Assembly: GCA_026417735.1 (NCBI GenBank)
Contig: JAOACR010000020.1
Location: forward strand, 1-64,000
Source: Kiritimatiellia bacterium
GTDB taxonomy: Bacteria > Verrucomicrobiota > Kiritimatiellia > PWTM01
Reading direction: 5' to 3'
Length of the DNA: 64,000 nt
Made by a program: the position numbers and the translations under genes. Under the pieces are notes generated by a model, which saw only the letters and a program-made list of their open reading frames with translations, was not told the DNA's origin and made no database searches. Of this stretch, positions 26,005 through 35,332 are shown one piece after another (positions within the stretch are counted from its first letter, which is position 1; each line of letters opens with the position of its first letter).

Positions 26005-27360
26005 TCAGTCCCCCATCAGCAGCGAGCGGGCAATCAGAAAATAAATGAATACCCCCGACATGTCCGCGATGGACGTGATCAGCGGCACGCTCGCCGCCGC
26101 CGGATCCAGCCGCGCGCGCGCCAGTCCGAACGGCAGCAGCACGCCGATCAGACAGTTCAGCACGACCACCGCAAACATCGCCGCCGCGACCACCGTCGCG
26201 ACCCCGATGCCGCTTCGCCAGAGCCCCAGCGCGAATACGCCGGCCGCCATCGTCAGCCCCAGCCACGACGAAAGCACCAGCTCCCGACCGGCCATCCGCA
26301 GCCAGTCGCGCAGACGGATGTCGCCGATCGCCAGCGCGCGGATCACCAGCGTCGCGCTCTGCGACGCCGCATTCCCTCCGCTGTCGATCAACAGCGGCAG
26401 GAAAAACACCAGCGCAACGTTCGCCGCGATCACATCCTCAAACGCCACAATGCCAGCCCCGGACACGACGTTGATGCCCAGCAGTGCCATCAGCCATCCC
26501 ACGCGCCGCCGCACCAACAGCCCCACTCCCGCATCCACGAAACTCGTCTCCAGCGGCCGCACGGTCGCGATCCGGTGAAAGTCGCCCGTCGACTCCCGCT
26601 CCTCGACGTCCAGGATGTCGTCCATCGTAACGATGCCCAGCAGCATCCCCTCGCCATCCACCACCGGCATCGCAAAGAGATCGTACTTTCGGAAGAGCTG
26701 GACCGCCTGCGCCCGGCCCTGATGTGCCGTGAGCGCCGCGAACTGATGGTCCATCATGTCGGCCACGCGGGTGCCCGGGTCCGCCAGAATAACGCGACGC
26801 AACGGGATATCGTCGAGCAGGCGGCCGCGATCGTCGGTCACATACAACATCGCGAGCGTCTCGCTGTCCCGCCCCCACTGGCGGATGTGCTCGAGCACCT
26901 GCTCGCGTGTCCAGTCCGGCCTCACCCGCACGTACGCGGTGGTCATCAGCCGGCCAACGCTGCCCTCGGGGTAGTTCAGCAGCTCCATTGCCGCCCGGCG
27001 GTCGGACTCCGGCAGCAGCGCGAGCAACCGACGCGTCACGCGCGCGGGCATGTCTTCGAACAGCGCGGTGCGGTCGTCCGGCGACAGGCGCAGCAGCACC
27101 CCCCGAACCTCGTCGCTGGCCATGTGCTCGAGCAGCGCGGTCTGCAGCTCGGAAGGCAGGTTCGCGAATACATCGTCCGCGAGGCGCTGCGGCAGCAGAC
27201 GGAACAGAATCAACCGGTGCTTCGGGTCGTCCACCGCGGCCAGCAGATCTGCAATTTCCGGTGCCGGCTGCCGCGCCAGGAAGTCGCGCAGGTCGTTCCA
27301 TTGCCCCGCCTCGATCAGATCGAGGATGTCGGGTTTCAGAGAGGGAACCACCGGCGTCAA
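26005..27360 (-). CDS. mgtE: MgtE-family Mg2+ transporter (second of a tandem pair)
   Basis: A 451-aa channel with the standard layout: superhelical N domain (~10-130), two CBS domains (~140-255, IVTMDDILDVEE near the end) that sense intracellular Mg2+, and a five-helix pore domain (~285-451). The pore contains FLPLLIDSGGNAASQ and, in the last helix, TSIADMSGVFIYF, whose Asp corresponds to the selectivity residue of the Thermus MgtE. It starts only 4 nt after the stop of the upstream paralogue and differs from it at the pore-lining GGNA segment (Asp here, Gly there). Homodimers are known for the family; a heteromer is conceivable. Confidence 0.94.
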   Translation of the reverse strand: MTPVVPSLKPDILDLIEAGQWNDLRDFLARQPAPEIADLLAAVDDPKHRLILFRLLPQRLADDVFANLPSELQTALLEHMASDEVRGVLLRLSPDDRTALFEDMPARVTRRLLALLPESDRRAAMELLNYPEGSVGRLMTTAYVRVRPDWTREQVLEHIRQWGRDSETLAMLYVTDDRGRLLDDIPLRRVILADPGTRVADMMDHQFAALTAHQGRAQAVQLFRKYDLFAMPVVDGEGMLLGIVTMDDILDVEERESTGDFHRIATVRPLETSFVDAGVGLLVRRRVGWLMALLGINVVSGAGIVAFEDVIAANVALVFFLPLLIDSGGNAASQSATLVIRALAIGDIRLRDWLRMAGRELVLSSWLGLTMAAGVFALGLWRSGIGVATVVAAAMFAVVVLNCLIGVLLPFGLARARLDPAAASVPLITSIADMSGVFIYFLIARSLLMGD

Positions 27361-27364
27361 GGGG

Positions 27365-28735
27365 TCAACCTCCCCCCAGCACCGCTCGGGCGATCGAGAA
27401 ATAAATCAGGATGCCGCCGATGTCGGCCAGCGACGTGATCAGTGGCGCGCCGGCCGCGGCCGGATCGAACCCGAGCCGTCGCAGCCCGAGCGGCAGCAAC
27501 AGCCCCACCGAACTTCCAAACACGACGACCGTGAACATGCTCGCCGCGACCACCTCCGCGACCCGCGGCGTCCCGCGCGTGAGCGCCAGCGCAAACACCC
27601 CCGCCGCCATCACCAGCCCAATCGCCGAGCTCACGCGCAGCTCGCGCCACACCAGCCACGGTACCGCGCCGGGCCGAATCTCGCCCAGCGCCAGCGAACG
27701 GACCGCCAGCGTCGCGGTCTGCGAGCCAGCGTTTCCACCGCTGCCGATCAGCAGCGGCAAAAACGACACCAGCACCACCAGTACCGGCTTCAGGCGCTCG
27801 CTTTCAAAATCGGGTTGAAAATGCGCCAGCGCAGCGGTGGAAAACATGTTCACGCCGATCAACGTCACGAGCCAGCCGATCCGGCTCCGAAACAGATCCA
27901 CCAGGCGCGCACGCCGCAAACTGCCCTCGATCGGCGAAATCTTCGCAATCTTGTGGAAGTCCTCCGTCGTCGCCGCCTGCGCGACGTCGAGGATGTCGTC
28001 CGACGTGACAATCCCGAGCAGCACCCCCTGGTCGTCCACCACCGGCAGCGCGTACGCGTCATATTTTTTGAACAGCGCGACCGCCTCCTCCTCCGACTGC
28101 ATCGATCGCAGTACCGGGCCGGTGCCGGGATCCATCAGTTCCCGCAACCGCGTCTCCGGCGGCGCGAGCACCACCCGCCGCAGAGGGATCGAGGCGGTGA
28201 GGCGCCCCTCCTCGTCGGTCACGTACAGCACCGCCATCGTCTCGCTGTCCCGCCCGTGCGAACGCAGATGCTCGATCGTCTGCGCTGCGGTCCACTCCGG
28301 CCGCACCCGCACCCAGGCGGTGGTCATCCGCCGGCCGACGCTCCCCTCCGGATAGCTCAACAGCGTCAGCGACTCCCGCCGTTGAGACTCCGGCAGCAGA
28401 TCGAGCAACCGGTGCAACACTTGGGCGGGCAGCTCCTCGAACAACGCGGTGCGGTCATCCGGAGTCAGCCGTGTCAACAGCTCGCGCGCGTCCTCGGAAG
28501 CGAGATTCTGTAGCAACCGGTTCTGTACGTCCGCGTCGAGCAGCGAGAAGACCTCCGCCGCCAGCGAGCGCGGCAGCAGCCGGAACACGACCAGCGTGGT
28601 GCGGCGGTCCAGCAGGCCGATGAGCTCCGCGATCTCCGGTGCCGGCTGGCGCGCAAGAAAGTTGCGGAGCTCGTTCCACTGCCCCGCCTCGACCATCTCA
28701 ACGATGTCGACCTTCAGCAGTTCTGAGAGCAGCAT
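27365..28735 (-). CDS. mgtE: MgtE-family Mg2+ transporter (first of a tandem pair)
   Basis: A 456-aa paralogue of the next gene with the same N domain, CBS pair (VTSDDILDVAQ) and membrane domain (FLPLLIGSGGNAGSQ; TSLADIGGILIYF). It is the promoter-proximal member; a TATACT -10-like element lies at 28786-28791 on the minus strand with a weak -35, giving a leader of about 50 nt. I saw no M-box-like structure in the short upstream region. The two copies are clearly homologous throughout but well diverged, so the duplication is not recent. Confidence 0.94.
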   Translation of the reverse strand: MLLSELLKVDIVEMVEAGQWNELRNFLARQPAPEIAELIGLLDRRTTLVVFRLLPRSLAAEVFSLLDADVQNRLLQNLASEDARELLTRLTPDDRTALFEELPAQVLHRLLDLLPESQRRESLTLLSYPEGSVGRRMTTAWVRVRPEWTAAQTIEHLRSHGRDSETMAVLYVTDEEGRLTASIPLRRVVLAPPETRLRELMDPGTGPVLRSMQSEEEAVALFKKYDAYALPVVDDQGVLLGIVTSDDILDVAQAATTEDFHKIAKISPIEGSLRRARLVDLFRSRIGWLVTLIGVNMFSTAALAHFQPDFESERLKPVLVVLVSFLPLLIGSGGNAGSQTATLAVRSLALGEIRPGAVPWLVWRELRVSSAIGLVMAAGVFALALTRGTPRVAEVVAASMFTVVVFGSSVGLLLPLGLRRLGFDPAAAGAPLITSLADIGGILIYFSIARAVLGGG

Positions 28736-28892
28736 CGCGACTTGCGTGCGCGCGGTATCGGAGCGCCGGACCGCCTCGCGCGCGGAGTATACGCTTCGCG
28801 CTCGGCCACCGCACGCCGTCGCGGTGCGACCCCCGCCGTCCCTCCCCCGCGGCGCTCACACCACCCGATGGCGCCGCCGCGGGCCGCCGCGG

Positions 28893-29585
28893 TCACTTGC
28901 GCAGCTTCGCGGCGATCTTCTCGCGGATCGCCTGCGCCAGAATGTCGGCGCCATCCGCGTTGAAGTGAATCCCGTCCGAGGCCCGCACCTGCACCACCTT
29001 ACCGCCAGGACGGATCAGGTAGGGGCTGAAGGTTCCCGGCTTCGGGCTGAACAGCGGCACCACATCAAAAAACTCTGAGACCGCAACCCGCCCGCATTCC
29101 GTCCGAATGATGCGGTTGATTCGCTGGCAGTCCTGCTGCAGTTTCGGATCCCGCATGTCGGGCAGGCCAACCCAAAGGATGTAGCCCACCCCGGCCGATT
29201 GCAGGGTCCGCAATACCGCCGCCACCCGTGCCGCGTACTCGCGCTCCCACTCCGTGGTTCCGTTGACCACCACCTGCCCCGCGTCCGTTCTCAAGTTCTG
29301 CCCGTCATTCGCGCCGAGCAGTAGCACCGCCGCAGACGGCCGGCCCGCCGCCGCCTCGCGCAACTTTGCGGGCCAGTCAAACACATCCGGCCGGGCCAAC
29401 CCCGTTCCAATCGAGACCACCGTCGTGACCTTCACCGAGGGCGTCGACGCAAACTGCCGCACCACCGACCGCGACACCGCCTGCATCAACGAATCGCCGC
29501 AGACCAGCACCTCCTCCGCCCCCCCCCGCGCCGCCACCACTACCCATCCCAGCACCACCGCCGCACATCCGCACCATCGTCGCAT
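28893..29585 (-). CDS. Exported SGNH/GDSL hydrolase of DUF459 type
   Basis: A 230-aa protein with signal peptide (MRRWCGCAAVVLGWVVVAARGGA); GGAGG 9 nt before the ATG at 29585 supports this start. SGNH blocks are intact: VCGDSLMQ (Ser32), LLGANDGQ (Asn93) and SDGIHFNADG (Asp204, His207), a complete Ser-Asp-His triad. DUF459 proteins accompany MBOAT acyltransferases and are thought to move acetyl groups onto extracellular polysaccharide, as AlgX/AlgJ do for alginate. Typical members carry their own N-terminal membrane segment; here a similar segment is encoded separately upstream. Inferred role: periplasmic O-acetyl transfer or removal in the 28.9-35.3 kb locus. Confidence 0.85.
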   Translation of the reverse strand: MRRWCGCAAVVLGWVVVAARGGAEEVLVCGDSLMQAVSRSVVRQFASTPSVKVTTVVSIGTGLARPDVFDWPAKLREAAAGRPSAAVLLLGANDGQNLRTDAGQVVVNGTTEWEREYAARVAAVLRTLQSAGVGYILWVGLPDMRDPKLQQDCQRINRIIRTECGRVAVSEFFDVVPLFSPKPGTFSPYLIRPGGKVVQVRASDGIHFNADGADILAQAIREKIAAKLRK

Positions 29586-29730
29586 CTTCTCGAACCTCCG
29601 GGTCGCGGCGGAGTCTGCCGAAGACCCTCGCGCCCCGCAAGTCGTCACGACGAGGCGCGTCCCTTTCCGCACCGCACCGCCGCACCCTCCGCATCAGACG
29701 CCGGTGGCACCGCGATCCGCTCCCTTGCAC

Positions 29731-30024
29731 TCAGCGGGAAGCGTCAGCGGCGAGCGGCTCCGCGTACCAGCGCTCCGCAAACCGTTCCAGCGCGTCGCGA
29801 AAGCGGTCGATCCGCAGCGTCGTCGACGCCGCCGCCAGCGGACGCACCGCCGCGAGCCAAAGCCGCTGCGCGGCGCCGCCGTGCTCCATCCGCTCGGCGG
29901 TCCGAAGCACCGCCCTGCCGTTCAGCAGCGCCGCCGCAAGGTAGAACGCCAGAACCAATCGAACGACGTCGCGACGAGACCGACCTGTGCCGTTGGCGCC
30001 GTCCGCCGATGTTCCCGTGCTCAT
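29731..30024 (-). CDS. Small membrane protein between MBOAT and SGNH genes
   Basis: A 97-aa protein starting at the ATG at 30024, with GAGG 6 nt upstream and 8 nt after the MBOAT stop. One membrane helix (~22-38, VVRLVLAFYLAAALLNG) is followed by RAVLRTAERMEHGG and an amphipathic Arg/Ala/Leu-rich tail. The pattern resembles the N-terminal anchor region that precedes the SGNH domain in full-length DUF459 proteins, so it may be the detached anchor of that family. It ends 145 nt before the SGNH start, and I found no second gene in that gap. Confidence 0.7.
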   Translation of the reverse strand: MSTGTSADGANGTGRSRRDVVRLVLAFYLAAALLNGRAVLRTAERMEHGGAAQRLWLAAVRPLAAASTTLRIDRFRDALERFAERWYAEPLAADASR

Positions 30025-30032
30025 GTGCCGCC

Positions 30033-31457
30033 TCAGAACTGGAAATAAATGAACGGCGCGACGCCCCGCGGTCCCAGCGCAAAAATCATCGTGATCAGCA
30101 GCGCGGCGATCACGCCCGCCACCGCCGGCGCGAGTGTGGCGGCGCGCCGTGCGAGGCCGTCGGCCCGCCGACCGTCGAGCCACTGCATCGCAAACCCCAC
30201 CGCCATCGTCACCGCGATCGGAACGGTGACGCGCAGCGGCTCACCGCCGCGCGCGAACGCGCCGAGCAGCGCGACCGCATCGTCCAGGCTCCGCGCGCGG
30301 AAGAACACGTACGTGACACCGACGAGGTGGAACGTCAGCACCGTCAGCGCCAGCCGCGCCCCGAGGGGCAGCCTCGCGACCGCCTTGGCGGCGCCGCCGC
30401 GCCGCGCCCACACCGCCCGCTCCACGATCAGGTACGCACCGTGCAGGGCGCCCCACAGCACGAAGTTCCAGCCCGCACCGTGCCAGAGCCCCCCCAGCAG
30501 GAAGGTCGCCATCAGACTGAGCGCGGTACGGCCAAAGCCCCGGCGGGACCCCCCGAGGGGCACGTAAAGATAGTCGCGCAACCACGTCGAGAGCGAAATG
30601 TGCCAGCGCCGCCAGAATTCCTGCACCGAGCTCGACAGGTACGGCGCATCGAAGTTCCCCGGAAACTCAAACCCAAGCAGCTTCGCAACCCCGATCGCGA
30701 TGTCCGAATAGGCCGAAAAATCGCAGTAGAGCTGCACCGCATAGCCGTACACCGCCGCGAGCGCGTCCCACCGCCCGAACATCTCCGGGTGGTCATACAC
30801 CGGATCCACCAGCAACACGCCGAGCCAGTTGGCAATCACCACCTTCTTGAACAGACCGCCCACGATCAGCACCACGGCCCGGCCCACGTCCAGCCGCTCG
30901 GCGGTCGGCGGCGACTCGATCTGCGGCAGAAGGTCCCGCGCACGCACGATCGGCCCCGCGACCAGTTGCGGAAAGAACGCAAGGTAAAGCGCAAAATCCA
31001 GCAACGATGCGGCCGGGGGGATTCGGCCCGCCGCGACGTCGAACACATAGCTCATCGCCTGGAACGTGAAGAACGAGATGCCGACCGGCAGCACCACGTC
31101 CAGCAGCGGCAGCGAGCACGGCCATCCCAGCCGCGCGCACAGCGCATAGGCATTGACGACGAAAAAACCGTAGTACTTGAAAAAGCCGAGCGCCAACAGG
31201 TTGGCCGCTGTCGCGAGCGCGACCCAGGCGCGGCGGCGGCCCGGGGAGGGGCTGCGCGCCAGCGCCCGCGCAATCGCATGGTTCACCACCGAGGAGCCGG
31301 CGATCAGCCCCAGAAACCGCCAGTCCCACCACCCGTAGAACACGTAGCTGGCCGCCAGCAGAAACCACTTGCGCGCGGTCGGCCGACCGATCAGCCACCA
31401 GTGGCCGGCGAACACGATCGCGAAGAACACTGCGAAGGTGAGCGTCGGGAACAGCAT
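30033..31457 (-). CDS. MBOAT family O-acyltransferase (AlgI-like)
   Basis: A 474-aa polytopic inner-membrane protein with the AlgI/DltB signature blocks: KYYGFFVVNAY (~94), PVGISFFTFQAMSYVFD (124-140), FFPQLVAGPIVR (161-172), QEFWRRWHISLSTWLRDY (279-296) and LWHGAGWNFVLWGALHG, in which His326 is the conserved catalytic residue. Such proteins pass acyl (usually acetyl) groups across the membrane to a periplasmic partner. Here the partner is probably the SGNH protein downstream. It begins 18 nt after the TPR-deacetylase-barrel gene, so the module is one transcription unit. Substrate is inferred to be an exported polysaccharide. Confidence 0.93.
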   Translation of the reverse strand: MLFPTLTFAVFFAIVFAGHWWLIGRPTARKWFLLAASYVFYGWWDWRFLGLIAGSSVVNHAIARALARSPSPGRRRAWVALATAANLLALGFFKYYGFFVVNAYALCARLGWPCSLPLLDVVLPVGISFFTFQAMSYVFDVAAGRIPPAASLLDFALYLAFFPQLVAGPIVRARDLLPQIESPPTAERLDVGRAVVLIVGGLFKKVVIANWLGVLLVDPVYDHPEMFGRWDALAAVYGYAVQLYCDFSAYSDIAIGVAKLLGFEFPGNFDAPYLSSSVQEFWRRWHISLSTWLRDYLYVPLGGSRRGFGRTALSLMATFLLGGLWHGAGWNFVLWGALHGAYLIVERAVWARRGGAAKAVARLPLGARLALTVLTFHLVGVTYVFFRARSLDDAVALLGAFARGGEPLRVTVPIAVTMAVGFAMQWLDGRRADGLARRAATLAPAVAGVIAALLITMIFALGPRGVAPFIYFQF

Positions 31458-31475
31458 CGCGGGCTGGTCGCGGCC

Positions 31476-34400
31476 TCAGAACTTGTACCGCACGCCGCCG
31501 AGCAGCGAGATCTCGTTGTAGTTCGGGTTCCGGTTGTACGAAAACTCCCCGTTCAGCACCCAGTGCTCGCCGATGGGCTTGCGGAACGAAATCGCCAGCC
31601 CCAACACCGGTTCCCAGTCCTCCTCCGGCGGAGGGCCCGGATCAAAGCGCAGCAACCGCGCACGCGCGACCGTCGCCCGGTACCGCTCCTCCTCTTCCGG
31701 CCGCACGTCTTCACGCCCGATGCCCAGCCGCAACCGTACGTTGTAGTACATTCGCAGATAGTTCCCGCGCACACCCGTCTCGATCGCATATCGCTGCAGA
31801 TGGTACGGCGTCCAGTACGCGCGACTCTCATGCTCGGCGCTGTCCCACGAGGCCCGCAGTCCGACGCGGAAGCCGGTGCGCTCGTGCAGCGTCCACGACG
31901 TCGAGGCGGCGAAATGATCGCGAACATTGTCGTCGGTGAAGTCATACCGGATCGCGGAAAGCAGCAGCGACCAGGGGTCTTGCAGCCGCACGTTCGCCAC
32001 ACCCATCAGCATGTGGTAGCGGATGTCCTCGACGATCGCGAGCGCGGACGGGTGAACATCGTGCTCATAGCGCAGCAGCAGATCCACCGGCGGAACCGGC
32101 CGCAACTGGCTCTCGAGCGAACCCGCGAGGACCTGTTGGTGTGCATCGCCCGCGTACATGCGCTCCAGCAGCTCCCCCGCGAGGTACACGCCGTTCGGAA
32201 AGGTGAACATCGCCCGGCCGCCGACGGTTCGCTCGTCCACATCGTAGCGGCGTCCGATCGGGGAGACCTCAATCGTTGGAATTCGACGACGGCCGAAGCG
32301 CCGGACCACGGCATTCGTAAGCAGATCGGTCACGTCCTGCCGGAAGTGGCCGATGCCGGCGCGCCCTTCCAGCTGCAGGTTCGGCGTCACGTTCAGACCC
32401 GCCAGCCCGTACAGCCGCCAATGCTGCCGGTCCTGGTTGTCGCGAAAGTATTCCGCGTCCGCGCCGACGTACGGTTTGCGCAGCTCGAGCGTCCAGGGGG
32501 ATTTTTTGATCGTGCCGGGCCGCTCCGCCGGCGCCCGGAACGTGCCGGCGAGCCGCTCCTCGACGTATTTGCGCACGCGCGCGAGCGGGCGCTCGGGATA
32601 GCCGGCCTCCTCCAACGACCGCAGCGCGTCACGCGCCGCGTACAGCTTGCCCTCCAGCGCGCAGTACTCCGCGCGCAGCCGCCGGGCCAGGAACACGGGG
32701 TGATGCTCGTACAGATAGTCCACCACGTCCTCGCCGCTCATCCATCGATCTGGCTCGTGGCGCTGGTAGAGCAGCGGGTCGTCGCCGGCCACCGCATAGC
32801 CGAACACGCTTTGAATGAACCCCACCTGGAAGTGCCGGCGCGCGTGCGTGAGAATCCGCCCGACGGGATCGTCCACGTTGGTCTCGTCCTCTTGGCCAAT
32901 GTCCCCGAACGGGTACGCGACAAAGTTCACCGGCCCGCCGAGCTCGCGCTGAAGGATCGCCCGGCTTTCGCGGAACTCTCGCGCGAGCCGCTGGTCATAT
33001 TCGGCCGGCGTTTCCATGCGGCCGAGGTCCGCGCGCCAGATGAGATTCGGCAGCGCGTGCCAGAGCCGGCCGCTCGCATCCACCGGCGTCAGAATCGCGC
33101 CCTCGAGCATGTGGCCACCGAACTCCCAACATCCCGCCTTCGCATATTCGCGCAACATGTCCCACGTGCAGATAAAGGGATGGTTCTGCAGGATGTAGCC
33201 GACCGGCACGTGCATCGAGAACACCAGCCCCAGCTCCGTCCCCACCTGCGTGCCGTACCGCATCGAATCGCGCCGGGCATCGTCGAAGCTCACGGCGACC
33301 ATCAGCGGCACGGCGCCGCCCGCGGGCCGCGCGAATCCCGGCCCGCGCAGCACCGGCCGCACCGCGATCGCCTCATTCGTCGCCGCCCGCTGGCCGAGCA
33401 CCGTGGGCAGCTCGCTGCAACGCACAAACCGGACCCGCGCCTTCTGCAGCGCGACCATGTGCTCGCGAAACCGGTCCACCGACAGCGCATCCGTGAAGTA
33501 CCGGCTGGGCAGCAACCCGTGGTAGAGCAGCACGGCCACCGCCCCCTGCAGGCCGAGCTGCTCGAGCTGCCGCAGCGCCTCGTGGGCCTTATAGAAATCG
33601 CCCCGGGCCGACTCGATCCGGGCCAGGTGATAGAGCAGATAAGGGTCCTGCGGATTGAACCGGCTCAGCGCCACCAGCTGCTCGCGGGCGGCGTCGTACT
33701 GCTTCGCCGCCAGATACACCTCCAACAGCCCCTTGCGCGCCCGGATGTTGTAGGGGTTGCGGTCGCGCAGCACCGCGATGAACTCTCGTTCCGCGTCCGG
33801 CAGCATCATGTCCATCAGCAGCAGCTCGCCGAGCAGCAAACGCGCATCGACCGAGGTGGGGTTCTCCGCGAGTCGCTCCCGGCTCAGATCAATCGCTTCC
33901 CGCAGCCCGTACACGCGCGGCTCGGCCTTGTGCAACCGCACCAGCAGCCGGATCAGGCGCGCACGGTAGCGCTCCTTTTCCAGTTGAGTCTTCGCAGTCG
34001 CCATCATTCGGCGCAAGTGCGGCACCGCTTCCGCGGGCTTGTCGCCAAACTCCGCGAGCGAGGCCATCACATCCAGCGCGGTCGCGTCGTCCGGCACCAC
34101 GTCGAGCACCCGCCTGGCCAGCTCCCGCGCCCCCTCCGCGTCGTTGGTGTGCAGCCGGCAGAGCGCCTCGAAGCCCATGTAGGACGGTTCGTCCGGTGCC
34201 ACCTCGCGCAGGCGCTGCCACAGCGGCAACGCGCGCTCAAACTGCCACGCATAGGTCAGCGCCTTCGCGTATTCCATCAGCACATCGAGCCGGTTCGGAT
34301 CCGCCGACAGCAACGACTCCAGCATCGGAATCGCCTCATCGCTCGATCCCTTCCAGAGCAGCACCCGGGCCAGATCAAAGCGTGTGCCCGGATTGTCCGG

Positions 34401-35285
34401 CGCCAGCTCCAAGCTCTTCCGGTTGTACTCGATCGCACGCTCCAGGTCGTTCTCCGCCGCCGCCGCGCGCGCCAACCAGCTCCACGCCGCTGCGTTCCGG
34501 GGATCCAGCGCCAGCAGCCGGCGCCACAGCGCGATCGCGTCCTCCTTGCGCCCCAGCGCCCAGTAACTCCAGCCCAACTGCTCCCAGGCGGCCGTGACGC
34601 CCGGATCCTCCCGAATGATCTCCTCCAGCAGCGGCACCGCCTGCTCGTGCCGTTGCTCCCGCGTTAACGCAATCGCCTCCTCCAACCGCTGCACGACCGC
34701 CCGCGCAGTGGGCTCCTGCGCCACCGGCGCAAGCTGACGCGAGGCCGGCGGCGCCGAAGTCACCACCGCGGCCCCCGCCCCCGGTGCTGCGCCCGACGGC
34801 CCGCGGAACAGCTCAAAAAACAATCCTACCGGGCCACCGGCAGGGGCGGCGGGAGCAACCGGCGGCGCAGAGGTCGCCACCGCCACCGGAGCCTCGCCAG
34901 TCGAAACCGGCGCCGGCGTCGGTGCCGCCGGGGGCGCAGAGGTGAGCACCGCCACCGGCGGCGCCGGTACTGCGGGCACCACCAGGTTGGTTGCCGCCGC
35001 GCGTTGCGGGGGAACAGCTTCCGAAACCCGACGAATCTCCAGCGCCGGCGACGCCGACGGCCGTGCCCGATCGCGACGGATGGTCAGTTCCTCATTCGTG
35101 GAGGCCCCCACCACCCCCACCACGAGCATCCCTAACTCCGCGCAACGCCAAGCCCACCGCTCAGGCGCCAGACCGATCCACCGGCACCGCGCGGCCGCTC
35201 CGCGCCGCGCTGTCCCCGTTTCACGGGGCCCTCCTCGCCGACCGCCCACTTCCCGTCCCATGGTCATGGTCCCACAATACGCCAT
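31476..35285 (-). CDS. TPR / polysaccharide deacetylase / outer-membrane beta-barrel fusion
   Basis: A ~1269-aa protein combining parts that PNAG systems split into PgaA and PgaB. After a basic N-terminus, a short hydrophobic segment and an Ala/Pro-rich linker (~100-190) come TPR-like helices (~195-575: WEQLGWSYWALGRKEDAI, then AAAWSWLARAAAAENDLERA). Next is a NodB-type domain (~582-860) with LLYHGLLP, VSFDDARRD (D668, D669), GGHMLEG (H725) and VAYPFGDIG. The last ~330 residues alternate like a transmembrane barrel and end in RYKF, the terminal-Phe signal for BAM. The second metal His expected after H725 is missing, so deacetylase activity is doubtful. Start is uncertain (other ATGs at 35267 and 35261). 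It leads the MBOAT/SGNH module. Confidence 0.85.
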   Translation of the reverse strand: MAYCGTMTMGREVGGRRGGPRETGTARRGAAARCRWIGLAPERWAWRCAELGMLVVGVVGASTNEELTIRRDRARPSASPALEIRRVSEAVPPQRAAATNLVVPAVPAPPVAVLTSAPPAAPTPAPVSTGEAPVAVATSAPPVAPAAPAGGPVGLFFELFRGPSGAAPGAGAAVVTSAPPASRQLAPVAQEPTARAVVQRLEEAIALTREQRHEQAVPLLEEIIREDPGVTAAWEQLGWSYWALGRKEDAIALWRRLLALDPRNAAAWSWLARAAAAENDLERAIEYNRKSLELAPDNPGTRFDLARVLLWKGSSDEAIPMLESLLSADPNRLDVLMEYAKALTYAWQFERALPLWQRLREVAPDEPSYMGFEALCRLHTNDAEGARELARRVLDVVPDDATALDVMASLAEFGDKPAEAVPHLRRMMATAKTQLEKERYRARLIRLLVRLHKAEPRVYGLREAIDLSRERLAENPTSVDARLLLGELLLMDMMLPDAEREFIAVLRDRNPYNIRARKGLLEVYLAAKQYDAAREQLVALSRFNPQDPYLLYHLARIESARGDFYKAHEALRQLEQLGLQGAVAVLLYHGLLPSRYFTDALSVDRFREHMVALQKARVRFVRCSELPTVLGQRAATNEAIAVRPVLRGPGFARPAGGAVPLMVAVSFDDARRDSMRYGTQVGTELGLVFSMHVPVGYILQNHPFICTWDMLREYAKAGCWEFGGHMLEGAILTPVDASGRLWHALPNLIWRADLGRMETPAEYDQRLAREFRESRAILQRELGGPVNFVAYPFGDIGQEDETNVDDPVGRILTHARRHFQVGFIQSVFGYAVAGDDPLLYQRHEPDRWMSGEDVVDYLYEHHPVFLARRLRAEYCALEGKLYAARDALRSLEEAGYPERPLARVRKYVEERLAGTFRAPAERPGTIKKSPWTLELRKPYVGADAEYFRDNQDRQHWRLYGLAGLNVTPNLQLEGRAGIGHFRQDVTDLLTNAVVRRFGRRRIPTIEVSPIGRRYDVDERTVGGRAMFTFPNGVYLAGELLERMYAGDAHQQVLAGSLESQLRPVPPVDLLLRYEHDVHPSALAIVEDIRYHMLMGVANVRLQDPWSLLLSAIRYDFTDDNVRDHFAASTSWTLHERTGFRVGLRASWDSAEHESRAYWTPYHLQRYAIETGVRGNYLRMYYNVRLRLGIGREDVRPEEEERYRATVARARLLRFDPGPPPEEDWEPVLGLAISFRKPIGEHWVLNGEFSYNRNPNYNEISLLGGVRYKF

Positions 35286-35332
35286 CTCTTGCCGTGTTGT
35301 CACGGCCCAAACAACCGCTAACCTAGCGCCAC

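Noticed and set aside
28736-28892. An Mg2+-sensing M-box riboswitch upstream of mgtE
   Set aside because: Only ~50 nt separate the -10-like element from the ATG, too short for the ~160-nt M-box, and no matching helices were seen.
29586-29730. A frameshift joining the 97-aa membrane protein to the SGNH protein
   Set aside because: Each has its own Shine-Dalgarno, and the second has a full signal peptide, so two genes are more likely than one broken gene.
30009-34667. A 1552-codon open frame on the plus strand
   Set aside because: It lies opposite the MBOAT and fusion genes, is extremely rich in Arg, His, Gln and Pro, and shows no domain. It is the antisense shadow expected in GC-rich coding DNA.
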